Below, in pieces: positions 32,987 to 44,412 of a DNA stretch of 64,000 bases. The notes beneath the pieces are model-generated. The model worked only from the letters and a program-made list of their open reading frames with translations. It searched no databases and was not told the origin of the DNA. The DNA lies in contig MU831990.1 in NCBI GenBank assembly GCA_029204225.1, positions 1 through 64,000 of the forward strand, written 5' to 3'. Position 1 is the first letter of the stretch, and each line of letters begins with the position of its first letter. This DNA is from Diphasiastrum complanatum. Its lineage: Eukaryota; Streptophyta; Lycopodiopsida; Lycopodiales; Lycopodiaceae. The position numbers and the translations under genes are program-made.

Positions 32987-35349
32987 ATTCTCAGTTGCAC
33001 CAGAACGGCGTTCTGGGACCCCCCACCTTCTGGAACACACCGTTCCGGAACCCCATAATGATGTAAAAAAGAAAGCCTGAAATTTTTTTACTACGGCCCG
33101 CAAAGCCTCATTTCCAGCACACTTCGAGAGGAGATGAGGAGCTTATGGAGAGAGCAATAGGAGGCCAAATAGGTTGCGTGAGCACCCTATGTGAAGGCCA
33201 TGATGTGTGGAAGGTGATTGTAGCACATAGAAGAGGGCAAAAGAGAGTATGTGGAGATTTGCAACGAAAACAACCTCTTGAAGCTTTTTTGCACCCTTTT
33301 TTTCTTTGCTTTGTTTGGGGCTATAATGCATCATTTTGAGTGAATCCTACTGCTAGGATTGGTTGTGGGATTGCTAGAGGAGTGATTGCATGTTCCCAAG
33401 CTTCTTTTTGTATAGGTGGTCACCATGAGCATTCATGTTGTTTAGGATCATGAGGCCCTTTTGCATAGTTTTCTTCTAGGTGTAGAGTTTAGGACTTAGT
33501 GATTTACGGTAGGTCTTAGGCATCCATTGGCATTACGGTTTAGGTCTTAAGCGGCTTTAGGATTGTCTTTGCTCCCTTTTTTCCACTTATCCACTTTGCA
33601 ATGAGTTTTTGACCTTTCTTATAGTGTCTTGAAGGTTTCTATAGCCATGCTTGTGGCAAGACGGTGGGCGAAGGTGGATCTCTTGGAGGAAGACACCGAA
33701 GTTTTTATAGGTTCAGGTGCACGTAGATGGCATTGCTTGTTTTGCGGTTCTACCTTTTGTAGCACGACGATGAGGATAAGATCCATTTGCTTGGTTTGAT
33801 CAGGCCAGTTGGGCAAACCATGGGCATTGCCCCACGTACGGTAGTTCCTGCACCTGAGCGAGAGTGCCTATTGAGCACATATGCAGGAACAACAGCGACT
33901 GGGCCCAGGATAAATTAGTGGACAGCTAGCTTCTATTGGCACAAGATCAAGGGCTGCTAGCAATAGCGGTGCACCTTCTAGCATAGGCCCATCACGGCCC
34001 AGTTCGTCAGCAGTAGGCCCATCATGGCCTTTGTCATCATCAGCAGCAGGGCCATCAGTGGCCTAGTCCATCAATAACAAGGCCAGTGCCCTAGTCCATC
34101 AATAACAAGGCCATCACAGACTTCATCGATAGAGGTAGACCCATCACAGCCACCATCAGTAGCAACGGTAGCAGGGCCCCCATCTACAAGAGAGGCTTGG
34201 GGAAGGGCCCACTGAGGGTCATGTCCCAGGTTCAGCAGAGGCAGCAGTTCTTATGGTAGCTATGGGAGGTGTTGGGGAGAGACCATAGGGTGGAGCACAC
34301 TCAGACACTCAGTCAGGGCCACGACTACAAGCACCTACACAGGATAGGGCCGGCAAATATCGACAGAGCATAGTGCCTGCAGGGTGGCAACCACTAGCCT
34401 TACATGCCTGGTTTTTTACAGTGACTACGTTGCATTTGCCTTGGCCGACACTTCCATGGCATGATAAGAGAGGTTGCAGCTTGTGATGCCACTTGGAGAT
34501 CCCCACACATGAGGCTCTTCGTACTTGCCATTGGAGAGAGGAGTACACATGCATCACAAGAGAGCTCAGCACCATAGAACATGCTTGGGCCACATGTGGT
34601 TGCTCTAATCTATCGGAAGGTGCTTTGGAGTTCCAAAATCCCTATAGTGGCTAATCATTTGGATTCACAGTTCATAGGAAATTGCAAATGTGTTTTGAAA
34701 TTTTTTTACAGGCTCTTATTGCTGTTTTTTTCCCACCCTAACACATACATCAAAAAAGACCAAACAAAAAAACAATCTAACTAGCTCGGAATGCATTTAT
34801 AACCCATTCTCCTTATGGTGCTAGACATTTTTGTCCTTGCTGATTCTTGGGGCATGTGTATACTTCTTGGTCCATTACTACCTATTGATGTGAGGCATGC
34901 TTAGTTGCTACGACTAGCTAGACTACTTCATATAGTTTGGCATGATTACCTTCATTTGGTGCCATGACAGTAGGCTAATCTTCAAGACAATTATTTGTAA
35001 ATGATCTTTTGAAATGTGAAGGAAGTCTAAGAGCTAAGCTTAATATCAAAGATAGATATTTTAAAGTTTCATGAAAATTAGATAGTCTTTCTTTAGCCTT
35101 GAAAGACCTACCTGTGTTGTAAATATTGATGATACTTGAAAATGGACTTTTGAAAAATGTTGATTGGATTTCTTAATGAAAAAAAGCATTCTTCATCTAT
35201 AGGGGGGAACTTTTCATAAAAGACTAGTACAAAATAAAAAATGAAAGATGAATGGTCTAGTGGGCTTCAAGGCTTGACTCTATTAAAAGATCAAAAGTAG
35301 GAATGTCAAAATTCTCTCGAAGAATTTTACAAAAGGTCTACATATGTTT
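32987..35349. other. Non-coding stretch with a GGCCCATCA-rich part
   Basis: No intact gene is visible. At 33978-34180 variants of GGCCCATCA(C/T)GGCC recur at least six times in a GC-richer block that extends to about 34600, with no stable reading frame. It may be a decayed low-complexity coding segment of a transposon. CCAGAACGGCGTTCTGG near 33001 is a palindrome also found at two other places in the window. Confidence 0.45.
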
Positions 35350-35950
35350 GTCTCCTGCAACATTGGCCTATCCCTCATCGCCACTGAACTGATTCCATGA
35401 ACTTTATCCTCGGCCTATTCTTGTTTGATGGCTGTGAATAGGTTTTCAAAACAGGCCCATTTCATTCTGGTCAAGCGTACTCTTACTATAAGCATGACCA
35501 GATATTTATTTCAAAGACCTTTCACCTGCATGGTTTGCCTTGTTCTATCCTAACTAATCGGGATAGTAAGTTTACCTCCATTTCTTGGATAGAGCTTGTG
35601 CGTATTTTGGATATTTAAGTTCTTATAGGCATTGCTTATCATTCTTTTATTGATGGTCAGTGTGAGGTTCTTAACAATATACTTTACGATTATCTATGTC
35701 ATTTTGTTTCTCCTACTGGTAGAGATTCGGATCAGCGCTTGCTAAGTATAGCTATAGCAAGCTCCAATACAAGTGTCCCCCCATTTCTTTTGGCACACGG
35801 TTACTCTCCACTACTTCCAAGCACAACTCTTCCACCTGATGATGCTCCAATGACAATTGCCTCTTTGTCTCTCAAGTGCACGTGATATTATTGCTCGAGC
35901 TACTATCCATTTACAGAAGAAACAAGAACACTATAAATTTTCTAATCCAT
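35350..35950 (+). pseudogene. Decayed gypsy integrase (chromodomain family)
   Basis: Scattered over frames are WPIPHRH, FHLHGLPCSIL, NRDSKFTSISWIELVRILDI, DGQCEVLNNILYDYLCHF and VPPFLLAHGYSPLLPSTTLP. These follow the same order as integrase in the 14622-20584 element. Stops and frameshifts are frequent and no LTR adjoins it, so this is an old fragment. Confidence 0.8.
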
Positions 35951-37661
35951 TCTTATGGACACTAGTATCTTGCAGTATCATTGTCCAGCTCACATGCTCT
36001 GTGTTGCTTCACCTCTAACTTCCTGACATGATGTGTCACCATTTTCTAATCAACAACATACAGAAATAGTCACCACCAATTATATTCTCCAGTTTTACAA
36101 CAGAGATTTATTGAGAGAGAACTTACAGAGCACCACCACCCGCAGGTCCCACAGCTTTGAAAAGGGATACCATGCTCATGGATATACCATTTGCAGCACC
36201 TCGTTGATCATGTGTCTGTTAAGATAGGTTATAAAACATCTGTTACCAAAGAGCCTGCTTGTGTGGGCAATCCAGCCTGCTGAACCTCCAAGAGAGCTAG
36301 TGTAATTGATCATGCAGCATACTATGTTATTATGAGCCGTACTCCTTTCATACTTTTATCGTAACACCTCATCCTCACACATTCTATTTATATCTGAGAC
36401 TGGGGAGCCTAAGCATTGAATCTAACCAATTAGTGGCACCCGCTTACCACAGAGTTGTTGATTAACAGAAACGATCCAGTAGTAATTGATACCTGCAAAA
36501 CGATATAGCAGAAGCATATGATAACTTGCACAAAAAGTAATTTATTTATCTCATTTTCAACAAATTTTACTGCAGCTAGACCATGATCCAACAAGCCTTT
36601 GCAGCCTTATTGATTGTAAGGAAACTGCTTATGAACTAAAGAGCCAAAAGCATTGCGGTGCAAACCCACAAATCAGCACACTTCTCATTTTTTAACTGAG
36701 CATTGATGGAGTAGTATATGTGAGAAAACGAGTAGTTTAGGTTACAACTGTGAACAACAAAATCCACTTGAGTAGCAGGATGATAAAGATTTAGGAGACA
36801 AATTGACATTCACATTGAATTGCCAGTCAGTTGGCAATCTATATAAAAGCAGAAACGTCATTAGAAGACATCGGTCTGCTCATAGCTTAAACCTTGCAGC
36901 ATCCATGCCATGAAGTCTATACAATAGTTGCAGGCTCGTCACCCCTGTTCATGTCAACGATTTACTCTCATAAATACATCTAGTAAGAGCAAGCAAATCT
37001 TAAATGTGAATTTTGTATCTCAATATGTGTGACGTTAACAATTCGTTGCAGCATCTTTTTCAAGGCTTTCAAAAGTGCAGTTCACAGAACTTGCATGATA
37101 CATAGGAGTCTCACTTGATAGCTTTGATTACAGAAACTTTTTCCCCAGACTTTCTGAGCCCATGTCATATTAGAGACCTCGTTCCCCAGTCACCACCAAT
37201 CCATTCAGACGTGATAAACTCTTGGAAGCCAGAGACACATATCTGGACCATAGGGATTCCTGAATCATATCACCATTATGAAGAAAAAAACAGTAGAATT
37301 GACACTTTCCTTTTGTTGCCAACATCCAAAGTCCTAGTGCCTATTTCTACAACATTTCATGCAAATGCGCAAAGTTTTTTTACACAGGACAACAGAAGTG
37401 GGCATATAGTACTAGATTCTCTCCACATAATCAGTTATCATGCAATCTTTCCATGTGATCAAACTGAACTTGATGATACAGTGAGTTCATCAGTTTAGTG
37501 TCCTGTTGCACTATCAACAGACTGCATGGCCTGATTAAGCAAACTTTCCATCTTCTTCTAGGTGGACGGTGAACTAAAGAACATTCATATGTGATCAGTC
37601 TTTCATCTATACAAATTTCCTTGCATGTATCAACTCATACTGCTAGGTCCTCAAATGCGTC
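35951..37661. other. Non-coding stretch
   Basis: No recognisable element. The frame at 37115-37498 (127 codons) has no motif I know, and its surroundings give no support for a gene. Confidence 0.5.
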
Positions 37662-37675
37662 TCTCTCTCTCTCAT

Positions 37676-38424
37676 TACAGGGATTCATTACAGCCCATCA
37701 TTGATCTGGTTCGACAGGATTATACATGCTACCTATGGCTTCGACTTCCTGGTTGGAGTATTGGGCTTGACAGGGATTTGTATCTGGCACTCTGTTATTT
37801 TCCTCCAGAGTCTTCTAGTTTTGCTCAGTGGTTCCCGATCTCTCTTCAGATATTCTTCTTTATTCTGAGCGTGGTTACATACTTCTGGCCGGAGATTTCA
37901 ACGCCAGGACCTCATCTAGACAGACAAAGTTTCATATGATTACTGATGACCCTTTGAGGAAACACACCATGGATAGTATGGACATGGGGATTGACAGGAT
38001 ATCTGCTGATGCTGGTGGCCCGGTCTCTTCATATGGGGAGTATTTTCTGCTATTGGGTGAGGCCCACGAGCTTGCCATTTTTAATGGCTTATCTTGCTGG
38101 CCGACTTCTGGAGACTATACATGCCACCCCCATAGTGGTGATCATAGTGTTGTGGACTATTTTATGGGGTCACCATCTCTCATACCCTTTCTATCTGACT
38201 TTACTATGTCCACCACTACATTATCTGACCATTCATTTCTTTCCATTAATTTTGACTCAACGTTCAACCTCTCTCCTCCTAATCCTTCTCATATGGAACG
38301 TGCCCTAGTTTACAAGTTCAATAATGCTTACAATCCTCTCTACCAAGATGCTCTCTCCTCCATACTCCCCGTAACTTTCCCTTTGATAGCCCACTACATT
38401 CCCAGGCATCTTTTCTTACTATAG
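37676..38424 (+). pseudogene. LINE A ORF2 apurinic-type endonuclease
   Basis: YLALCYFPPESSSFAQW is followed, after a frameshift near 37850, by GYILLAGDFNARTSSRQTKF, with the catalytic G-D-F-N-A motif. HSGDHSVVDYFMGSPSLIP and TLSDHSFLSINF then supply the S-D-H motif. The domain nicks target DNA to prime reverse transcription. The N-terminal third with the catalytic E is missing, so it cannot be active. Confidence 0.88.
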
Positions 38425-40018
38425 CTCTTCATACTACTGCTTCTATGGCCTTCCCAGCCAAACATCGTAGGAAATCCTCGAACACAAAGTCTCGTCATCC
38501 TCACCAACCTTGGTATGACGATATATGCAAACAACTTCACCTTCAATCTGCACAATCCCCCCACCTTCGGCATCTCAGACGTCTATATAGCTATACTTGT
38601 CGTTGTAAAAAACGTGTATACGAATCTTCCAAAGCGAAACGCCTGGTGGATCTTCTTTATAGTTCCTCATCTGGTGCTTTTTGGTGTGAGTTCATCCCCC
38701 GTGCCTCACCCCCACTACTGAGAGATTTACGTAGTTGGACTGAATATGCCATCCTACTTTATACTTTTCCCACTGATCAGATTGTCACTTTCTCCTTTTT
38801 TACGCCTACCATGGTCTCTGAAGACTCACCGTGCTCGGGATGTCGAGGATCTAGAATCCGAACTCTTGATTCATGCTACTGATATTCTCTCACCTATGTT
38901 AGCCTCACTCCTTAACCAGGCCATCATCTCTGGATTTTCCCCTACTTGGTATACTAACATCATCCATCCCATCCACGAGTGGTGACCCCATGAAACCGAA
39001 CAACTATCGTACCCTTATGATTGGGCATGTTGTAGCTAAACTATATGGTACTATCCTTTAGTCAGCGGTTAGCTATGAGGCAGTATGCAAAGACACGGAG
39101 GTTACATGCTTTGGGTCAGGCTGGCTTCAGAAAGCAACACTTTACCACTGATCATGTGTTCACTCTTTGTGCTGTTATTGAGGAAGCTAGATCCAGACGT
39201 GAGAGAGTATATTGCTGCTTTGTGGATTTCTGGAAAGCGTTTGACTCTGTCCAACGTCATATGCTTATCCAGAGGCTAAGAGATCTTGATTTTTCCACCG
39301 ATACCATATTGGCTATCATGGCACTCTATGAGCAGGTTTGGGGATGCTTCAGATCAAATGAGGGCCTCTTAGAGAGAGTCAGGAATACTATTGGGGTGAA
39401 GCAGGATTGTTCCCTCTCCCCTACACTCTTTGGTTTGTATATTGATGAGCTTGAGCGGGCCATCAATCATGATGGTGTGGATGCAGGCTTGGTGATATAC
39501 TCATTTCCATTTTGCTTTATGCTGATGATGTGGCCTTGCTTTCTGGATCTGGTGAGGGATTGCAATGGCATTTGGATACACTATAGGTTTTTGGAGACTT
39601 ATTTGGTTTGCCTGTGCATACCAGGAAAACCAATGTTATGATCCTTAATACCTCCATGACCTTTATGCAGCGACAGTTGTTCACACTAGGAGGACAACCA
39701 CTTGAGGTGGTATCCTCTTACACCTACTTTGGGAATTCCTTCACCAGTCCTGCTTTCAGTATGAGACACGCAGCCACAGCTAGACTACGGAAGGGGCATG
39801 CTGCTTTGGTTAGTCTTGAGTGCTTTTGTTTCAAGAAGCACATTCGAGATGCCCCGAGTAAGTGCAACCTATTTGAGACTATTGTTGCACCCACAGCTAT
39901 GTATGCAGCAGAGGCCTGGTGTACTGGAATTCCAGAGTCAAAGTGGACTAGCATCTCATGTTTACAGATCAGTATGCTTGCCCGCATGATCCGGGCCAAA
40001 CCATATGTTCCTCACTAG
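38425..40018 (+). pseudogene. LINE A ORF2 reverse transcriptase
   Basis: A linker rich in K and R (38445-38720) leads to AGFRKQHFTTDHVFTLCAVI, CCFVDFWKAFDSVQR, GVKQDCSLSPTLFGLYIDEL and, in the next frame, YADD in LLYADDVALLS (YADD codons at 39518-39529). It goes on to TRKTNVMILNTSMTF and YTYFGNSFTSP. At least three frameshifts (near 38880, 39040 and 39510) and a TAG near 39584 break it. RT order and the FADD/YADD-type active site identify a LINE, not an LTR element. Confidence 0.92.
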
Positions 40019-40927
40019 GTTATACTTGCTGAGTTTGCCGTCATTCCACTTCGAGTTGAGGCTATTTTCAGGTCGATCACATACATCCAGAGAGTGATGA
40101 GTCTTTCAGTTTCATGCTATCCACGCATAGCTTTTCTCTCTTCTCAGCAGCTTGATTTCAGGGTCATCAACTATCATGGTACTCCCAGGCTTCTCGTCTT
40201 CTACGCATATACGACATTGACATTTCTGATCTTCCAGTGGGTTCGCATCAGTATATCATGGGGGTTATTTATCGTGCATATTCTCGAGTGACTTGGCAGG
40301 GGCCTTTGGGGGTCAAACCGGACTTCTATCGCTCCAATTTCCTAGAGCTAGACAGTGTTGGGGTCCCAGTTTTGCCTCGTTATTTGGATAGCGGACTTTC
40401 ACACTGCCTCCGTTTTACAATGGGTCAGTTCCGAGTTTCCTCACACCAGCTATATGTGGAGACAGGGCGATTCCAGGGCATTCCTCATATGAGCAGACTT
40501 TGTCAGATGTGCACATTAGGAGTTGGAGTCAGAGGAGCATTTCCTATTCAGATGCCCTGTCTATTATGAGATTCGCAGACGCTATCATTGTCTTTTTTGA
40601 GATTCTCCAGTCACACTTCGATCTCTCATTTCATATGTTGACCCTCGATGTGTGGCACTGATGCTTCGTGAGATGTTCCTGCTCTGTAGAGATATTTGTC
40701 AGAGAGATCACTATGGATACCATGACTCCCAACAGACTCAGATTACCTCCTTTTTCTCCAGGAGACGATCTAGAGTAGATGCCGATATTTTATCAGAGGA
40801 TGAGTTAGATATTTTACCTCGGGACTCTCATCGTGATCGCCGTCAACGTACTGCCTCCGGATCACATGTTAGAGTTACCAGGAGACCTCATAGACCTAGA
40901 GCTCATGGGCATAGACCCAACGCTTAG
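40019..40927 (+). pseudogene. LINE A ORF2 C-terminal domain
   Basis: After a stop at 40016-40018 the frame goes on as VILAEFAVIPLRVEAIFR. Later SRLCQMCTLG and FRCPVYYEIRRRYHCLF form a Cys/His-type cluster usual near the LINE ORF2 end. The final part (40652-40927) is basic, RRSRVDADILSEDELDILPR then RRPHRPRAHGHRPNA. The same end occurs in LINE B near 45090. Confidence 0.75.
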
Positions 40928-41262
40928 GCACCATTACCTGCATCCTCTTCTATACTTACTTTCTTCAGCAGCATTTCAGTGGTGACATGATCTATCACAT
41001 AGTTTGGATGGTTATTGTACAATTAGTTATATGACACCCCATTGTACCATGTTTCGAACTTCCATGTCCATTAGCTTTTTAGAGCATATTCCAAATTTTT
41101 GAGTTTTTTATCTGGTCTTGATAGACCAATTATTTTAGCTAGTGTTGTTGTTTGTTTATGGAGACATTTACATGCTCCTTTCAGTATCTATTACACTCAA
41201 GATGTATTTATTTGGTCTTATATGTCATTTGGCATTAAAAGACGTTAATAAAGCTTCCGCCC
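40928..41262 (+). other. LINE A 3' untranslated region
   Basis: About 330 bases ending in GGCATTAAAAGACGTTAATA and AAGCTTC. No poly(A) follows. In LINE B and LINE C the same end runs into (TC)n(AC)n. Confidence 0.7.
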
Positions 41263-41281
41263 AAATACACCTTCCACCCCC

Positions 41282-41530
41282 TCTCTATACCATTCTACCA
41301 GGGTCAAGCAGGGTTCCGCGCTTTATTCCACTACTGATTACATATTTACACTTCGATCCCTCGTTGAGGAAGCTAGACATAGGAGAGAAAAGGTTTACTA
41401 TTGTTTTGTGGACTTCAGGAAAGCCTTTGATTATGTCCCATGCTCCTTACTTATCCAGAGACTTTGAGACCTGGGTTTCTCTACAAATATTATTCTAGTC
41501 GTCATGGCTCTCTATGAGAGGGTTTTGGGC
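41282..41530 (+). pseudogene. LINE RT fragment, forward arm of a palindrome
   Basis: QAGFRALFHTT-like start, then SLVEEARHRREKVYYCFVDF and RKAFDYVPCSLLIQRL give the start of LINE RT. Directly downstream (41530-41765) the same RT region is present on the minus strand, so the pair forms an inverted repeat with a short spacer. Confidence 0.82.
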
Positions 41531-41765
41531 CTTCTTGCTTCATCCCAACAGTGCTCCAAATGTGCTCAGAGATACTTCCATGTTGGAAACAACCTAAGAC
41601 TCTCTCGTAAAGAGCCATCACAACCAGGATGATGTTAGTGGAGACGCGAAGGTCACGAAATCTCTGAATGAGCAATGAGCATGGGACATAGTCAAATGCT
41701 TTCTTGAAGTCCACAAAACAACAGTAAACCTTCTCTCTCCTATACTTGGCTTCCTCAATCAAGCC
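41502..41765 (-). pseudogene. LINE RT fragment, reverse arm of a palindrome
   Basis: The minus frame reads LIEEAKYRREKVYCCFVDFK, KAFDYVPCSLLIQRFRDL, NIILVVMALYERVLGCFQ and STVGMKQEG. The part at 41592-41762 is the near-exact reverse complement of 41366-41531. It runs straight into LINE B ORF1 on the other strand at about 41780, which resembles a twin-priming 5' inversion. Confidence 0.82.
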
Positions 41766-41786
41766 CGAAGTGTGAAGATATGATCA

Positions 41787-42521
41787 GTGGTTGAACAATT
41801 ACAACCTAGCAACTTATCCGACTTTGAATCTCTCAATAGCTACCTACAACACCAATTCAAAGAAGTGTTCCAATCTATCGGAAAATTGCAGCTACAAAAT
41901 CAGACACTTCATGGAGAACTTACCGAGGTCAGTCTGCAAAATAAGTATTTGCAAAGCACCATTGATAGGATGAAAGAGAAAGGGATACAGGATACTCATT
42001 CACAACAAGATGTGGAAAGTAAAATCTCATCTTTGGCAAAGGAAGTGGAATACACTCGTACTTGGGCTTCAGTTCTTAAGCAAGCTGGTAATTCCTCTAA
42101 CCAAGTTCAGCCTTCGTTAGTGAATTCTTCCTTAGAGAATGTTTTTACAGAACAAGAGAGAAGAGCCAAGAAGGCTCTTAATATACAAGTTAGGGGTATC
42201 CCTAATGGGAACAAGGCACTTGATGAGGCGAAAGACCTTCTTGTATCTAAACTTGCACATAATATGGAGGGATTTGACACTGCTTGGCAGAGCAAATTTG
42301 ATGATAAGGTCCTATTCATAAAGTTTCGCTCCATTGAACAACGTAATTCTGCTTTACGCCTTCGAGCTAAGCTCAAAGGATCTTTTATTTTTATGGATGA
42401 CGACCTAACACACACACAATGGCAAGCGAGGAAATTGGTCATTCAGGAGGCCAATGCTAGGAATCAAAGAGTGGTCTTCATTGAAGGCAAGCCTAAATTC
42501 TACGATAAGATTTCACAATAG
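41787..42521 (+). CDS. LINE B ORF1 RNA-binding protein (N-terminus truncated)
   Basis: A 244-codon open frame ending in TAG. There is no ATG at its start (it opens at GTG after an in-frame TGA at 41781), and it joins the inverted RT fragment there, so the true N-terminus is lost. Residues 10-90 have heptad-like spacing (IGKLQLQNQTLHGELTEV), suggesting a coiled coil for trimerisation. Residues 128-200 hold the RNA-binding part (ALNIQVRGIPNGNKALDEA, VLFIKFRSIEQRNSALRL). The C-terminal segment (QARKLVIQEANARNQRVVF) matches ORF1 proteins of L1-like plant LINEs. It would bind LINE RNA in the cytoplasm. It is the cleanest LINE frame in the window. Confidence 0.82.
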   Translation: MVEQLQPSNLSDFESLNSYLQHQFKEVFQSIGKLQLQNQTLHGELTEVSLQNKYLQSTIDRMKEKGIQDTHSQQDVESKISSLAKEVEYTRTWASVLKQAGNSSNQVQPSLVNSSLENVFTEQERRAKKALNIQVRGIPNGNKALDEAKDLLVSKLAHNMEGFDTAWQSKFDDKVLFIKFRSIEQRNSALRLRAKLKGSFIFMDDDLTHTQWQARKLVIQEANARNQRVVFIEGKPKFYDKISQ

Positions 42522-42549
42522 GGAATTGGGGATCCCGGGCACAACAACC

Positions 42550-43172
42550 TGAGATCCCCTCAGCCATTACGGATTGGTTTCTGGAATTGTAACGGTGTGC
42601 TTTCATCTTCTTCGGCAGGGGATTTTCACTCCTTTTTACAGAAATGTGATATTTTGCTCTTAGCGGAGACTCATGAATCATTATATCTACCTCTTCCAGT
42701 TATTCAGAATTACTCATGGTATTCAGCGTACAGGCCTTTCGTAAGAGGAAAAACCACGGATGTCTTACCAAGGAAGTTTTTCGTACTCATTTTAAGCTAC
42801 TCAAAAGTGATCCATTTGCACGATTTATTTGGTTACAGTTTTTTGGTCACTTCTTAGGGCTACCTCAAGATCTCTTTATAGCAGTTTGTTATTTTGCACC
42901 TCAGACATCAGCTTTTGCAGATTACGATGGTGACCCCTTCCAGGCTCTTTCCGATGATATAGCCAGCTTTGCACAGTAGGGCCTTATTTTATTAGCAGGC
43001 GATTTTAACGCTCGCACCAACACCCAACAGACAGAGTTTCATGCAGATAGTGATTTCCTATATATTCAGGTTTTGGATGTGAGTTTAGAGTCAGGATGCT
43101 GATACCAAAGCTACACACTTTGGAGAACAATTGATTGGACTTGCAGAAGCCCACTGTTTAGCCATTCATCAA
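42550..43172 (+). pseudogene. LINE B ORF2 endonuclease N-terminal part
   Basis: LRIGFWNCNGVLSSS is the opening strand with the catalytic N, and CDILLLAETHES carries the catalytic E. After a frameshift come FIAVCYFAPQTSAFAD and LLAGDFNARTNTQQTEF, the G-D-F-N-A motif, after a TAG near 42977. The last recognisable residues are near DADTKATHFGEQLIG and EAHCLAIHQ at about 43095-43172, where LINE A continues but this copy changes to gypsy sequence. Confidence 0.85.
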
Positions 43173-43239
43173 ATTATTTTGGCAAACAATCTAAGGTTCA
43201 ATACACGGTTTGGAAAGAAATTATTGCAGCAACTCAAGA

Positions 43240-44118
43240 TTTCGAAGAAGAAGGTTCTACTCGTATACACAAAGTAGAAGTTTGGAAAAAGTTAGACAAC
43301 ATGGTGAAATACTTGAGAAAAGATAAATTTTCAAATATTGATGTTCAAATGATACAGAGATATTCTAGTTGCCACGGATTATGCTACCAAGAACGTTGAA
43401 GCAGAGGCGACAAAACGAAACGATGCGAAAACTGTCGCGACGTTCTTATTCAAAAGTATAATCACAAGATATGGTTGTCCACTCGAATTAGTAAGTGACC
43501 AAGGAACACATTTTCTAAATGATACGATACGGTTGCTGACAATCTATTTCTTGATCAAACACAGAAAAACTACATTGTATAATCCAAAAGCAAACGGGTT
43601 GACAGAAAGAGCTAATGGAATCTTATGTAAGATCCTGACTAAAATTACTATTGCACATGCAACGGATTGGGATCAGAAACTACCATCAGTTCTCTGGGCT
43701 TATCGCAACACAGAGAAAATCACGACGAAACAGACAACATATTTTCGTACATATGGTATGCATCCTATCTTGCCAATTGAATTTGAGGTGAAAACCTTTC
43801 GTATTCAAGCTCAACAAACAAATGCAGGATTAATAAACGAAAGGTTGACTAATATTGAAGAACTAGCTGAAGTTTGAGAGACTTCACAAAAACTAACGGA
43901 GGAAATCCAGAAACAAAGAAAGAAGAAATATGACAGTCATATAAAAAAATGTGATCTTAAAGCTGATGATTATGCGCTGATATATGACAGTCGCCATCAA
44001 AAGTTTCCTGGAAAACTCCATATGCGATGGCTTGGACCGTATAAAGTCATAGAGGTGTTTGACAATGGTTCTGTGCAACTTCAATCACTTGAAGGTAAAC
44101 TATTACCGACACGTATTG
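43240..44118 (+). pseudogene. Non-chromovirus gypsy integrase core, nested in LINE B
   Basis: VATDYATKNVEAEA gives the first catalytic D, CPLELVSDQGTHFLN the second, and ANGLTERANGILCKIL the E. YGMHPILPIEFEVKT and KCDLKADDYALIYDSR follow, with [17 protein letters not shown] as the GPY/F end. The open part is 43533-43877. No chromodomain is present. The SDQG type and TDWDQKLPSVLWAYR motif point to an Athila/Tat-like or related lineage, different from the other gypsy elements here. Confidence 0.8.
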
Positions 44119-44301
44119 GTGAAAAAGAAAGAGGGGTCTATGCGTCTTTGCGTAGATTACAGAGCCCTCAATAAAGTCACAATTAAGAATAAATACCCTA
44201 TGCCTCGGGCAGACGAGTTGTTTGACCAACTCGACGGGGCTAAGTTTTTCAGCAAAATAGACCTCGGATCGGGATATCATCAAGTCCGTATAGTCAATCC
44301 C
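44119..44301 (+). pseudogene. Gypsy RT fragment in the nested block
   Basis: [35 protein letters not shown] and [17 protein letters not shown] are RT start motifs, almost the same as those of the element at 25342-28927. It is fused directly behind the integrase, which is the wrong order for a gypsy element, so two fragments were joined. Confidence 0.85.
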
Positions 44302-44407
44302 CCACTTCTCGAATGGTGCAAGAGGCAGGATTGGTGTCAACGGCCAATTAATTGCCTTTGTAGGCTTACCAGATCTCTGGCATGGATCACATGATCGAAT
44401 AAAATTT
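44297..44407 (-). pseudogene. Gypsy integrase zinc-domain fragment, minus strand
   Basis: The minus frame reads [20 protein letters not shown] then [10 protein letters not shown], the C-x-x-C end of a gypsy integrase zinc domain and the start of the core. This is the part missing from the plus-strand integrase at 43240-44118, but it is inverted and separated from it by the RT fragment. Confidence 0.78.
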
Positions 44408-44412
44408 GATAC

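Larger units (their letters stand above)
37662..41262 (+). mobile_element. LINE A (non-LTR retrotransposon), 5'-truncated
   Basis: It begins inside the ORF2 endonuclease, runs through RT and a C-terminal Cys/His segment, and has a 3' end GTCTTATATGTCATTTGGCAT then AAAAGACGTTAATAAAGCTTC shared with LINEs B and C. 5' truncation is the usual outcome of target-primed reverse transcription. ORF1 is absent. A short (CT) run at 37662-37675 precedes the coding part. Confidence 0.88.

Noticed and set aside
37115-37498. Plus-strand 127-codon frame just before LINE A
   Set aside because: No match to any known domain, and it is out of continuity with the LINE, which begins about 170 bases later.
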